Shown here piece after piece: positions 26,037 through 35,500 of a stretch of DNA of 64,000 nt. Within the stretch, counting starts at the first letter, position 1. Every line of letters begins with the position of its first letter. The stretch is from Chitinophaga dinghuensis (GTDB lineage Bacteria; Bacteroidota; Bacteroidia; Chitinophagales; Chitinophagaceae). Under the pieces are notes generated by a model. It was not told the DNA's origin. It ran no database searches and saw nothing but the letters and a program-made list of their open reading frames with translations. The stretch is taken from assembly GCF_003259435.1 (NCBI RefSeq), contig NZ_QLMA01000001.1, positions 434,001-498,000 of the forward strand, in the 5' to 3' direction. A program made the translations under genes and the position numbers.

Positions 26037-27755
26037 ATGAAACGAATTTTATACCTGGCATCTCTGGCGCTTTTACCCGCCTGGGCGTCAGCACAACAAA
26101 TTGACCTGGCCAACCTTCATAATATGTTTGGCAAGGGAAAACCACTGAAGGTAAACGGAGGCGTGTCTGCCAACACTATCTTCAGTAGCGGTAATGCACG
26201 CAGTCCCTTTGCATGGTATCTGAACGGTAGCCTGAACCTGAATATTCTGGGACAGGTAAATCTGCCCTTTTCTTTCAATCTTACCAATGCAGGAGCGGGA
26301 TACTCCTATCCCACATTGCCCAACCGATTGAGCCTGCATCCTACCTACAAAGGGATAACGGCGCATATTGGCGATGTGGCGATGTCCTGGTCGCCGTATA
26401 CGCTTTCTGGACATCAGTTTACTGGCGTTGGGGTAGACGTGGCTACTAGCAAGGAATGGACCATCTCCGCTATGTACGGGCGCTTGCGCAGGGAAGTAGA
26501 ATATGATAGCCTGATGCCCAACCAAACACCCAACTACAAGCGTACTGCCTGGGGCGTGAAAATGGGATTGAATAAGGAAACTTATAGTCTGACCGGAATT
26601 GTATTTAAAGGAGAAGATCATTTGTTTAGTCTGCCACATAACCTGGACTCCCTGCATATTTATCCGGAAACCAATCTGGTGATAGGTTTAATAGGCGCTG
26701 TACGCCCCATTAAAAACCTTGAACTGAGTTTCGACTATACGAATAGCGGTGTGCAACTGGATTCCCGCGATCCTAATATGGGTTCGAAAATAGATGGAGG
26801 CATGAACCTAATGAGTTACCTGTATCATCAATCTGTTAGAACTGTTTTTTTCAAAGCGGTGAAGGCACAGATGAACTATTCCGTGAAAGGAAGTACGCTC
26901 GGCATCGGCTATGAAAGAATAGATCCCGGCTATCAGACAATGGGCGCTTATTTCTTCAATAATGACCTGGAAAATATTACCATTAATTTATCGCAACCCT
27001 TCCTTCGGGGAAAAGCCAATTTCTCTGCGAATGTGGGCTATCAACGGGATGACCTGGATCATACCAAATCAGGCAGTACCAGCAGAATGGTGGGATCTAT
27101 GACAATGACTTATGCCCCTAACGAACGACTGAATACCAGCCTGAATTACTCCAATTTTCAAAGTTTTATGCATATAAAACCGCAATTCGACTATATCAAT
27201 CAGGTATCGCCGATTCAAAACTTTGACACGCTTAATTTCAAACAGATATCCCAGAATGCGAATCTAAATCTAAACTATATGATTGGCGCCAATACAAAAC
27301 GCCGTAGTCATAATATCAATTTGAACCTCAGCTTCCAGGATGCGGCAGATATTCAGAATGATGTACTGCGGAAAGGAAATGGTTCTCAATTCTATAACCT
27401 GAGTTCTGCTTACAGTCTGATGTTAGTGCCTATACAAACCAGTATCACGGCGGCTTTCAATCTGTCATATAATACAATTGGCAGAAATGATTTCATGACA
27501 TTAGGGCCTACGTTGGGCGCCAATACTAAATTTTTCAAGAAGAAAATGAATGCGGGAATGTCTTTGTCGTATAACAGTAGTAACAGTGGGGAAGGAGCGC
27601 AGGGACAGGTGATGAACGTACGTTTGAATAGTGGATATACTTTCCTGGTGCGTCACAGGTTACAGTTTACGGCTATGCAACAAACAAGGTGGGCGCCTGC
27701 TAAACCAGCGGCTAAAGATGTTACTGGGACCTTGGGGTATAACTATTCTTTTTAG
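26037..27755 (+). CDS. Outer-membrane beta-barrel protein
   Basis: This 572-residue protein has a signal peptide (YLASLALLPAWASAQ). It has many amphipathic strands of alternating residues (LNLNILGQVNLPFSFNLTN, FSANVGYQRDD, LNTSLNYSNF, NINLNLSFQD, ITAAFNLSYNT) and ends in an aromatic-terminated strand (GTLGYNYSF), the classic last strand of barrel proteins. The N-terminal part (about 20-110) with LPNRLSLHPTYKG and HIGDVAMSWSPYTLSGH is probably periplasmic. Its function is unknown. Its position after two surface lipoproteins suggests an export or anchoring role for the surface complex; this is inference. Terminator hairpins follow. Confidence 0.75.
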   Translation: MKRILYLASLALLPAWASAQQIDLANLHNMFGKGKPLKVNGGVSANTIFSSGNARSPFAWYLNGSLNLNILGQVNLPFSFNLTNAGAGYSYPTLPNRLSLHPTYKGITAHIGDVAMSWSPYTLSGHQFTGVGVDVATSKEWTISAMYGRLRREVEYDSLMPNQTPNYKRTAWGVKMGLNKETYSLTGIVFKGEDHLFSLPHNLDSLHIYPETNLVIGLIGAVRPIKNLELSFDYTNSGVQLDSRDPNMGSKIDGGMNLMSYLYHQSVRTVFFKAVKAQMNYSVKGSTLGIGYERIDPGYQTMGAYFFNNDLENITINLSQPFLRGKANFSANVGYQRDDLDHTKSGSTSRMVGSMTMTYAPNERLNTSLNYSNFQSFMHIKPQFDYINQVSPIQNFDTLNFKQISQNANLNLNYMIGANTKRRSHNINLNLSFQDAADIQNDVLRKGNGSQFYNLSSAYSLMLVPIQTSITAAFNLSYNTIGRNDFMTLGPTLGANTKFFKKKMNAGMSLSYNSSNSGEGAQGQVMNVRLNSGYTFLVRHRLQFTAMQQTRWAPAKPAAKDVTGTLGYNYSF

Positions 27756-27803
27756 TTACAGAACTATTCACCATATTGTCTCTGCCCGAAGGGCAGGGAC
27801 AAC

Positions 27804-27838
27804 AAAAAAAAGTGAGGGCATTGCCCTCACTTTTTTTT
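27804..27838. terminator. Bidirectional terminator between convergent operons
   Basis: GTGAGGGC (27812-27819) pairs with GCCCTCAC (27823-27830), flanked by an A8 tract on the left and a T8 tract on the right, so it works on both strands. A second hairpin (GCCC-GAA-GGGC with extended arms, about 27779-27801) lies just upstream. It ends both the 26037 gene (plus) and the DUF3472 gene (minus, stop at 27841). Confidence 0.88.
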
Positions 27839-27840
27839 GA

Positions 27841-29199
27841 TTACTTCGCGTTATTAATCGCATGATCTACCTGCGCTTCCAGTTGTTTCAGATCCGTTAC
27901 AGGAATTTTATTTCCTTTAGGGACCGTAGTGAACTGGTTGTATTGGGTGGCGCTGTATCCACCGGAGCTCATATAGAAAAGATCCTTCTGTTTAGCATCC
28001 TGGCCTCCGGCATAATCGCAACGCTGACCTGGTGCGCCATCCGTATAGGTCATACGGGCACGGTTAAACGAAACCCAGTCGCCACCGGCTATCTTTCCCC
28101 AGGCATTGCCATATAAGGCTTTGCGGGTTTGCTGACCATTACCAGGACCGAAGTTTTCCAGGAAGGAATAGTATCCGTCAAAGTAGCGTGTTTCACGCGG
28201 CGCTTTCCAACTGGCCATATATTGCCAGCCGTCTTTTTCATTATCCTTAAACCAGGCGGAATATACCACATAGTTATCCGGCAGTTTACGCATGTTCATG
28301 ATGAACTGTACTTTGTCGCCGGTTTTCCACATGTACTTACGGTAGGTCTGGCCGCCGGTGCCTTCATTGCCAAAGCCGCCGCCGGTAACATCCTTGCCTT
28401 TCTCCAGCAGGGTTACTCTGTCTGTCTGACCCACTTTATTCCGGTCTACACCCTCGTTGGAACTATCCCATACGCTGAATAAAACTCTTCTTTCAGTACT
28501 TCTGTTGGCCTGTATACCGAAATAGCCTCTATAAAAGCCCAGGCTCATGTAATAGGTGTACATGGGATCATATCCTTCCGGAACGGTGATCTCGCCGTAT
28601 AACCAGTCGTATTCGCGTTTAACCTGGTCTTCCGGACCAAAGCGGAGATGTACTGAAGGAGACGAAAGGTATTTCGTCTGGTGTACTTCTGCGCTGTCGC
28701 CGGAAACAGCGACAAACTTTAACTGGGATACCTGGAGAAATTCCTTGCCTGTCTTGCGTTTTGGCTGGAGCTCAAAACGATAATAACCGGCATCGCTGAT
28801 GTTCAATGTGGCAGCATAGACCTGATTGCTGTCGCTTTCAAAGTGTAATTTGGCTTGTTGTGGGCGGAAGGAGCCATCTGTACGGGTAATGTTCAATAGA
28901 AGGTCTGATTTATCTCCTGCAGGCAGTTTGCCCTGGAGATATACTTTGTAAACAGCAGGTTTGGCATACAGATACCAGCTGATATTTGTGCCAGACTCTG
29001 TCCAGTTGCGAATTTCAGCGGAAGGCCTGTCCTGGTTGTACCGAACCGGATTATCTTCCCTATATGGTTCTACATATGATTTATTGGCGGGGATGATAAA
29101 TGTTTTCGTGGTATCATTCCCGTTATATGCGGATGCGGAAGCAAAGAGTGGGAAACCCAGGGCTAGCATGCCGAAATGACGTTTCAGATGACGGATCAT
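27841..29199 (-). CDS. DUF3472 domain protein, secreted
   Basis: This 452-residue protein has a signal peptide (LALGFPLFASASA). An N-terminal domain (about 30-170; FIIPANKSYVEPYR, SWYLYAKPAVYKVYL) is like the DUF5077 sandwich, and the DUF3472 domain follows (about 185-420; FSVWDSSNEGVDRNK, GGGFGNEGTGGQ, YMWKTGDKVQF). DUF3472 proteins are secreted, often near glycan-use loci, and their activity is not established. Here it is the last gene of the SusC/SusD operon, suggesting that it binds or acts on the imported ligand. Confidence 0.82.
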   Translation of the reverse strand: MIRHLKRHFGMLALGFPLFASASAYNGNDTTKTFIIPANKSYVEPYREDNPVRYNQDRPSAEIRNWTESGTNISWYLYAKPAVYKVYLQGKLPAGDKSDLLLNITRTDGSFRPQQAKLHFESDSNQVYAATLNISDAGYYRFELQPKRKTGKEFLQVSQLKFVAVSGDSAEVHQTKYLSSPSVHLRFGPEDQVKREYDWLYGEITVPEGYDPMYTYYMSLGFYRGYFGIQANRSTERRVLFSVWDSSNEGVDRNKVGQTDRVTLLEKGKDVTGGGFGNEGTGGQTYRKYMWKTGDKVQFIMNMRKLPDNYVVYSAWFKDNEKDGWQYMASWKAPRETRYFDGYYSFLENFGPGNGQQTRKALYGNAWGKIAGGDWVSFNRARMTYTDGAPGQRCDYAGGQDAKQKDLFYMSSGGYSATQYNQFTTVPKGNKIPVTDLKQLEAQVDHAINNAK

Positions 29200-29256
29200 A
29201 ATCGTATGATTGAAAAGAAGGCTGGCTAAATTTAGCCAGCCTTCGGTGAAATGGAA

Positions 29257-30312
29257 TTACTTTTTCATCGTACACTGCAAGGTCAGCTCGTATACATAAG
29301 TGCCCGGCGTGTATATTTTGGTATTCATTCTGACATTCAGATTCACTGGTTGTTTGTTCCATTCGCCATAAGAAATGGTGTTAGGAGGGAACCAGTTTTT
29401 CGTATTGGCAGTATCAATCGACTGAATATACTGATTGTAGATACGATAGTAGCAATTCGTTCCGTTAGACTGTCCATCCCAGTAAGTATGTGGGAATGGT
29501 ACTGTTGCAAACTGATGAATAGTAGCGGTATCGTTGGTGAACGTCTTCACAGCGAATGTTTCCATAGTTTTCAGGTAAGTACTTCCGCTAGGACGTTTCT
29601 GCAATGCCTGTGGCGGGAAAATATTACCATATTTATCTTTCACAACGAAGATAATCTGGTTAGGTTCACTCGCTACCTTTTTAATCTTCAGCCATGCAGT
29701 AGTAGAACGGCCGATCAGCTGATCAATCCAGTCTGCATCATAGGAGAAACGAATCGCTTCTTCCGCAGTGGTTTTGGCTGCCAGTGCATATGGCGCATTC
29801 ACGTACTCATATTCTTTCGGCGCAGTAATAACGATATCACAGATATTTTTATACTGTTTGGTGCCGCGAGGATTTGAAATCTGTAAATCGATCGTATACG
29901 TACCGGGAGTGATGTTCGCCGTTACATCAGAGAAGATCAGCTGTCCGCTGGCAGCGAGAATTTCCAGTGGCTTCTTCTTTGTTTTGGAACGTTTGGCGTT
30001 GATCAGATCGAAGGTCGTATCTGTTGTAGGATCATATGGTTTGGTCCACACATAGGTGTCGTATTCCTGGAAGAATGCGTCTACGTGCTTACCGGTTGCT
30101 TTATCGCGTACATCCAGCAACGTTACATTCAATGGAGGCGTAGAGTTGTCCGGGATAATACCGGCCGACATTTTAAACACTCCTTGTGTAATCGTAAGCG
30201 GATTGTCTGCATAACGAGGATAGTCGCTCAGGTATCCTGTTTCTACTTTCTGACAGGCAGTAAATCCAGCTATCAGTGGCAGGCAGGCGAGTATGATATG
30301 TTTGAATTTCAT
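29257..30312 (-). CDS. SusCD-associated lipoprotein, DUF5007-like
   Basis: This 351-residue protein has a lipobox (LPLIAGFTACQK, Cys about residue 20). It starts the mature part with GYLSDYPRYADNPL and carries a long strand-rich body with an Ig-like segment (GTYTIDLQISNPRG). I associate this pattern weakly with DUF5007-type lipoproteins of SusCD loci. It probably sits on the outer leaflet and helps ligand capture. It is 25 bases downstream of the fasciclin-like gene and 57 bases before DUF3472, all on one strand. Confidence 0.65.
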   Translation of the reverse strand: MKFKHIILACLPLIAGFTACQKVETGYLSDYPRYADNPLTITQGVFKMSAGIIPDNSTPPLNVTLLDVRDKATGKHVDAFFQEYDTYVWTKPYDPTTDTTFDLINAKRSKTKKKPLEILAASGQLIFSDVTANITPGTYTIDLQISNPRGTKQYKNICDIVITAPKEYEYVNAPYALAAKTTAEEAIRFSYDADWIDQLIGRSTTAWLKIKKVASEPNQIIFVVKDKYGNIFPPQALQKRPSGSTYLKTMETFAVKTFTNDTATIHQFATVPFPHTYWDGQSNGTNCYYRIYNQYIQSIDTANTKNWFPPNTISYGEWNKQPVNLNVRMNTKIYTPGTYVYELTLQCTMKK

Positions 30313-30337
30313 TGTACTGATTTAAGATGGTTAGATA

Positions 30338-31033
30338 CTAGTTGGTGTAGAAGTTCCAGATATGACTATTGGCCATTACATGAACGACCCCATTGGTAGT
30401 GAGTACCCCGGAAGTCTGACAAACAGATGCGATGTCTGCATCATCATCGTCATTTGGATCTTCGAGTTTGCCATCCACCCAAACATCCGGATCGCCGATT
30501 ACCCGGCGGGCAGATACGAGGTAGGCAATAGTTGTCATTAAGCCATCTTTTGTAAAGGTGTATTTAGTGAGATACAGATTCAGCGGAGCGCCAGGAGTCA
30601 GGCTTTCAAAAGATTTACCGACTTCAGTCATCTGATCGCGGGTAACTTTTCCTTTGAAGCAATATCTGCTCATAGAATCACGCAGCATTTGCGGAGTGAA
30701 CTCCTTTAACAGTGAATCCAGGGTATAATCCAGTTTTTCGGATACCTTGCGGGCAGCGTCTCTCCTGGTGGCGATATACTTATTGATAGAGTAATTGGTA
30801 GGCGCAAAGAAGGTAACATCGCCATTGATGATATCTTTCATGCCTGCTTTATCGATCAATATTAAAGTGGTATCAAACAGATGCCAGGAGTTGCTTTTCA
30901 GATAATCATAGGTCGTCATGTTGACACGTGGATTAGACACGCCACCATCGATTATCTGACCTTTTTTACAGCTGGAGAGACCATACATCATCATCAACAC
31001 AGCAGCTGCTTTCAAAAAAATATGTTTCATCAT
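30338..31033 (-). CDS. Fasciclin-like lipoprotein
   Basis: This 231-residue protein starts at ATG 31033 (MMKHIFLKAA); an upstream in-frame start at 31084 would overlap the SusD gene and precede the signal peptide. A lipobox (MMYGLSSCKK) gives a surface lipoprotein. The fasciclin-like fold is marked by YDYLKSN, LILIDKAGMKDII and GDVTFFAPTNYSI near residues 45-95 and a closing VLTTNGVVHVM. Fasciclin lipoproteins are regular companions of SusCD in Bacteroidota; they are thought to bind ligand or matrix. Confidence 0.8.
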   Translation of the reverse strand: MMKHIFLKAAAVLMMMYGLSSCKKGQIIDGGVSNPRVNMTTYDYLKSNSWHLFDTTLILIDKAGMKDIINGDVTFFAPTNYSINKYIATRRDAARKVSEKLDYTLDSLLKEFTPQMLRDSMSRYCFKGKVTRDQMTEVGKSFESLTPGAPLNLYLTKYTFTKDGLMTTIAYLVSARRVIGDPDVWVDGKLEDPNDDDDADIASVCQTSGVLTTNGVVHVMANSHIWNFYTN

Positions 31034-31062
31034 CTTATTAGCTTGTTGTAAAGAGTTATTGA

Positions 31063-32547
31063 CTAGTATTTTCCTTTCCACCATTCATTTTGAACAATCA
31101 GCGGGTTGTTGTTGAAAATGTTTTTGGCGATAGGCCACAACCACCCTTGTTTCTGCTGACGGTCCTGAGAGGATAACCAGTTAGGATAGAACCCGGTACG
31201 AAGCATGTCGAAGTAGTTTTGCCCTTCACCGGTGAGCTCGCGGATACGTTCTGCCAATATTGCGCGTTTAAGAATCTGACCACTGTAGCCCACGAATGGA
31301 TCTACGCCTGCTCTTGCTCTCACGATGTTTGCAGTTGTCATAGCTGCGCCATCCTGACCCAGATTAGCCTGAGCTTCCGCTTTGAGCAGTATTATATCCG
31401 CCAGACGGAAGATGATGACAGGGGATTGATCCTTGTACAAAGGACTACCTGCTGTACTTTTATTGACTACATCTGAATATTTCAGGAAGGTGTATTTATC
31501 GCCCGATTTCAGTTTGAAGTAAGTCTTATACCTGGCATCCTTGTTTGGATCTGGATTCTCGTCTGTTTTATAGTAGGTAGACAAAGTTGCGGCTGCTCCC
31601 CAGTATAATGGTACCTGGTTAGGGTCTGTGAACGTGATACCAGTGGCCTGTGCCATTGGTATGGAGAAACCACTGCTTTGTGGATTACTTTCACCGTTCG
31701 CATCGTTGTTGCTCAGGGCAAAGATGGTTTCACTGGAAAGGCCACCCGTCTTGAACAAACGACCGAGCGTAGCGGCAGGCTCCAGTTGATATCCTCCCTG
31801 ATTGATAACAGAATCAGCATAAGTAGCCGTCTGATCATATTTATGACGCCATGCGGAAACATGGGACAACAGGGAAAGCGCAGCGCCTTTATCAGCTCTG
31901 GATCCATCCTGGGTGCTGAAGTGCAGCAGCGCGCTTGCAGACTGCGCGTCTCCCATTACCAAATTTAACACGGAATCCTGTGGACTTCTGGCTTTTATCT
32001 TGATATCCTCTGCTTTGTAAATCGGACTGTTTTGTACAGGAACATCTCCCCATACGCGTACCATGCTGAAATAAGCCAGCGCGCGGAGAAAATAAGCTTC
32101 TCCGATATAACTGTTCTTAACATCTTCTGGACTTAAGATACCTGCCCCCTTGAATTTTGATGCCGGCAATTGCGCGGTCTTATCAATAATCATGTTGCAT
32201 TGGTTGATAATGCGATACCAGTTGGTCCAGTCGTGGCATGCATCCTCGTAATACGATGTTTTAAAATCACCGGATTCTGGTACATTCTTCAGATAGGAAC
32301 TTTCCGTAGCGTACATACCTGCTGGTAAATCCCCCCATATGAAGAAGGCATTTTTATTTTGCAGCGCAGTACGATAAAGCGCATAACCGCCGTTTACGGC
32401 TGCTTCGATATCCTGTTGTGAATTCCAGTATACGTTGTCGTAAGTACCGTTTTTGAGTTCATTATCGAGGTACTTTTTACAGGAACTCATGGAAGTCAGC
32501 GCACCCACGAGTAAAAGACTATATAAACTTAACTTGATTCTTTTCAT
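31063..32547 (-). CDS. SusD/RagB family nutrient-binding lipoprotein
   Basis: This 494-residue protein starts at ATG 32547 (MKRIKLSLY), a better start than the upstream in-frame ATG-like codon at 32568 because the signal peptide begins here. The lipobox LTSMSSC places the lipid Cys near residue 22. The SusD pattern is clear: CKKYLDNE, YWNSQQDIEAAVNGGYAL, a TPR-like core with GEAYFLRALAYFSMVRVWGDVP, and a C-terminal RLADIILLKAEAQANLG followed by AILAERIRELTGEGQNYFDMLR. SusD caps the SusC barrel and delivers the ligand. The gene is 23 bases after susC. Confidence 0.95.
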   Translation of the reverse strand: MKRIKLSLYSLLLVGALTSMSSCKKYLDNELKNGTYDNVYWNSQQDIEAAVNGGYALYRTALQNKNAFFIWGDLPAGMYATESSYLKNVPESGDFKTSYYEDACHDWTNWYRIINQCNMIIDKTAQLPASKFKGAGILSPEDVKNSYIGEAYFLRALAYFSMVRVWGDVPVQNSPIYKAEDIKIKARSPQDSVLNLVMGDAQSASALLHFSTQDGSRADKGAALSLLSHVSAWRHKYDQTATYADSVINQGGYQLEPAATLGRLFKTGGLSSETIFALSNNDANGESNPQSSGFSIPMAQATGITFTDPNQVPLYWGAAATLSTYYKTDENPDPNKDARYKTYFKLKSGDKYTFLKYSDVVNKSTAGSPLYKDQSPVIIFRLADIILLKAEAQANLGQDGAAMTTANIVRARAGVDPFVGYSGQILKRAILAERIRELTGEGQNYFDMLRTGFYPNWLSSQDRQQKQGWLWPIAKNIFNNNPLIVQNEWWKGKY

Positions 32548-32570
32548 TGCATTGCTTTTACAGGTCAAAA

Positions 32571-35500
32571 CTAGAATTCCACACGTGCACCCAGGGTGAA
32601 TTTGGTAGGCAGCGGATAGCCATCACCGAAATCATATCCTTGTGCATTTACGCGCTCTGCATCAATTCCGGAGAATTTCTGGAACATCGCCACGTTATCC
32701 ATCATACCGTATACACGAAGACTGCTGAGTTTCATGTTGTCGATAAAGCGGAAAGTTTTTCTGTCGAAGTTGTAACCGAGATTCACGTTCTTAATACGGA
32801 TATACCATCCTGGCTCTACGAACAGTGACTGACCTGCGCGCCAAGCATACAGGCCCATGAATGGATTCAGTGCCGGGAAAGTGGCATGGTCTCCTTCGTG
32901 CTTCCAGTAGTTGTATTTTTCCACATCAGACAGAGAAGCATTAGCGAAATCGCTAGGATTGCCATAGAACAGTCCATTGGAGAGCTTTTGAGCTAATGTC
33001 TGGTTTACGATCGTTCTGCCAAAAGTGAAAGTGGTCAGGAATTGAAGGGTAAAGTTTTTCCAGGTGAGCGTATTGGTCAGACCACCGGTGAACTTAGGAT
33101 TCGGATCGCCATAGAAGGTAATATCGTTAGCGCCTACCACATCGGAGATCATGTAATCGCCGTTGATATCGCGCCATTTTGGATAACCCAGCATCAGCGT
33201 ACCCCATTTAGTTTTTCCTACTTCACCTGTGTACGGATTTACTAACAGATCGCTTTTGCTGTTGATAACCCCGTCTGTAATGTACATCTGGTACATGTTA
33301 ACAGGTTTACCCACTACATATACTGTTTGACCGTAATCGCTGTTAATATACATGTCACGGTTGCCATCAGGCAGTTTCGTTACCATGTTTTTGTTGAACG
33401 ACAGGTTGAAGTTAGTTGTCCACTGCAGTTTATGGTTTGGGGTAAGGTTGCGGGTAGTCAGGTTGATTTCAATACCGGAGTTTCTTACGCCTGCAGCATT
33501 GGTCAGTGATTCCACATAGCCGGAGGTTTCTGGTACCCAAACGTTCAGTAACTGTCCTGTGGTATTTCTGATATACCAGTCAGCTTCCAGTCTGAAGCGG
33601 CCTTGCAGAATTTCCACTTCTGTACCCAGGTCAAATTGTTTGGATTGTTCCCAGGTCACATCATTACGTGTAATTTTCCTGAAGTCAGGCGTAATAACGA
33701 TGTTACCGTTATAGGTGTTTACGTCTTTACTACCGTTATAGTTCTGATCACCGATTTTGTAAGCGTTGTATCTGCTCATATCGCCGATACTGCTTTCATC
33801 TCCGTTGATACCATAGCTGGCTCTCAGTTTGAGGAAATTGATGATCGGGAAGTGGTCGCGGATAAAGGCTTCTTCATGTACTAACCAACCGAGGGATACA
33901 GAAGGGAAGTAACCCCATTTGTTGGCCGCACCAAAGCGGGAGGAAGCATCTGCTCTCCAGAATGCGTCGAACATGTATTTATCGCGGAAATCATAATGCG
34001 CGCTTGCCATGTACGACAGCTTCGCGTAGGTGATATAGTCGGAAGTACCGCCACCATTCAGTTTGGAATTTCCGCCTACTACCTGAATATTATCATTTGG
34101 AATACCGCGGCCATATGCCATCAGCGCTTCACTCTGACGTCTTTCGAACTCTTGTCCGGCAAACAGGTTGATGTTGTGAATGCGGTTGATGGTTTTGTTC
34201 CATGTCAGATGGTTGGTCACCAGGTATTTGGTATACTGTGTAAAGGAAGACATTGCCTCTCCGGTTTTAGAAACAGACAATGCAGCAGGTGCAGCGTAGT
34301 CATATTTCGCGTTGGAGTAAGTAACCGCTCCTCTGGTAGTCCAGTGCAGGTTATCCATGATGTGGTATACTAACTGCAGGTTAACGTTCACATCATTGTT
34401 TACGTTATCGTTACGGCTACGGCTATACGGATTTACAATAGCATCTCTGTCTTCCGGTGTGAGGTAGATCAATGAGGTAGGCATATCGATAGGGCTCATC
34501 TTGAACACATCTCTCAGCTGGTTGTTAGCATCCAGTCCGCTACCTTTACCTACTTGTCTTAATCCTTTTGACAGGCGAAGATTGGATTGCAATTCCAGTT
34601 TTTTGCTGATTTGGAATCCGAGGTTAGAGTTGATAGAGTAACGCTTGTAACCGGTGTTGATGATAACTCCTTTTTCGTCGTACATACCCATGCTCACGCG
34701 GTAGTTTACGGATTCGTTTGCGCCGCTTACCCCGATATCATAGTTCTGTACCTGACCATTTTGATAGAAGAGATCCTGCCAGTTGTTATTGTTGTTGAAG
34801 GCAGGATTCAGACTGTCTGTCAGAATAATAGGTACCTGAGATCCCAGCTGCTCGTAGGTGCCATAGTTTTTAAGCATGGCCATTTTACGTCTGCGTTCTT
34901 CGGCGCCGATAACAGTGCTTACCTGTTGTGGTTTAGGAACCAAGCCATAGTAGGCATTCACGCTGAATTTAGCTTTACCGGTAGTACCTCTTTTGGTTTT
35001 AATGATAATTACCCCATTCGCACCTCTGGAACCGTAAATCGCGGCAGCAGAAGCATCTTTAAGGATGTCGATAGACTCGATATCGTTAGGGTTCAGGCTG
35101 GCGAGGAAGTTGGTTCCGGTGCTGTTGAATGATTTCACCTCATCATCGGAGATAGGAATACCATCGATCACATACAGCGGGTTACTGAAAGCCTCGTCTC
35201 CATCGAAGTTGGAGCCGGACATCAGCCGGGTATTACCACGTACCATCAGGGAGGTTTTCACACCTGGCTGACCGGTAAAGTTCTGTACGTTCACACCAGA
35301 GAGTTTACCTTGCAGCAATACGTCCACGCTGGCTGCGGGGAGGTTCTCAATATCCTTACCCATGATAGAAGTAACAGCGGCCGTACTTTTGGTACGCTTT
35401 ACTTCCTGGTAACCGATTACTACTACATCTTTCAATGCTTTGGCATCCGGCTTCAATGTGATTTGAAAATCTGTTTTTGTACCAACGGTGATGGATTGTT

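Noticed and set aside
4485..27755. Insertion sequence or prophage boundaries around the toxin region
   Set aside because: I looked for transposase, integrase and terminal repeats and saw none. The adjacent tRNA-Gln could be an integration site, but I found no second copy of its 3-prime end in the window.
29251..29877. 208-codon open frame on the plus strand
   Set aside because: Antisense to the DUF5007-like lipoprotein gene, which has a lipobox and operon context.
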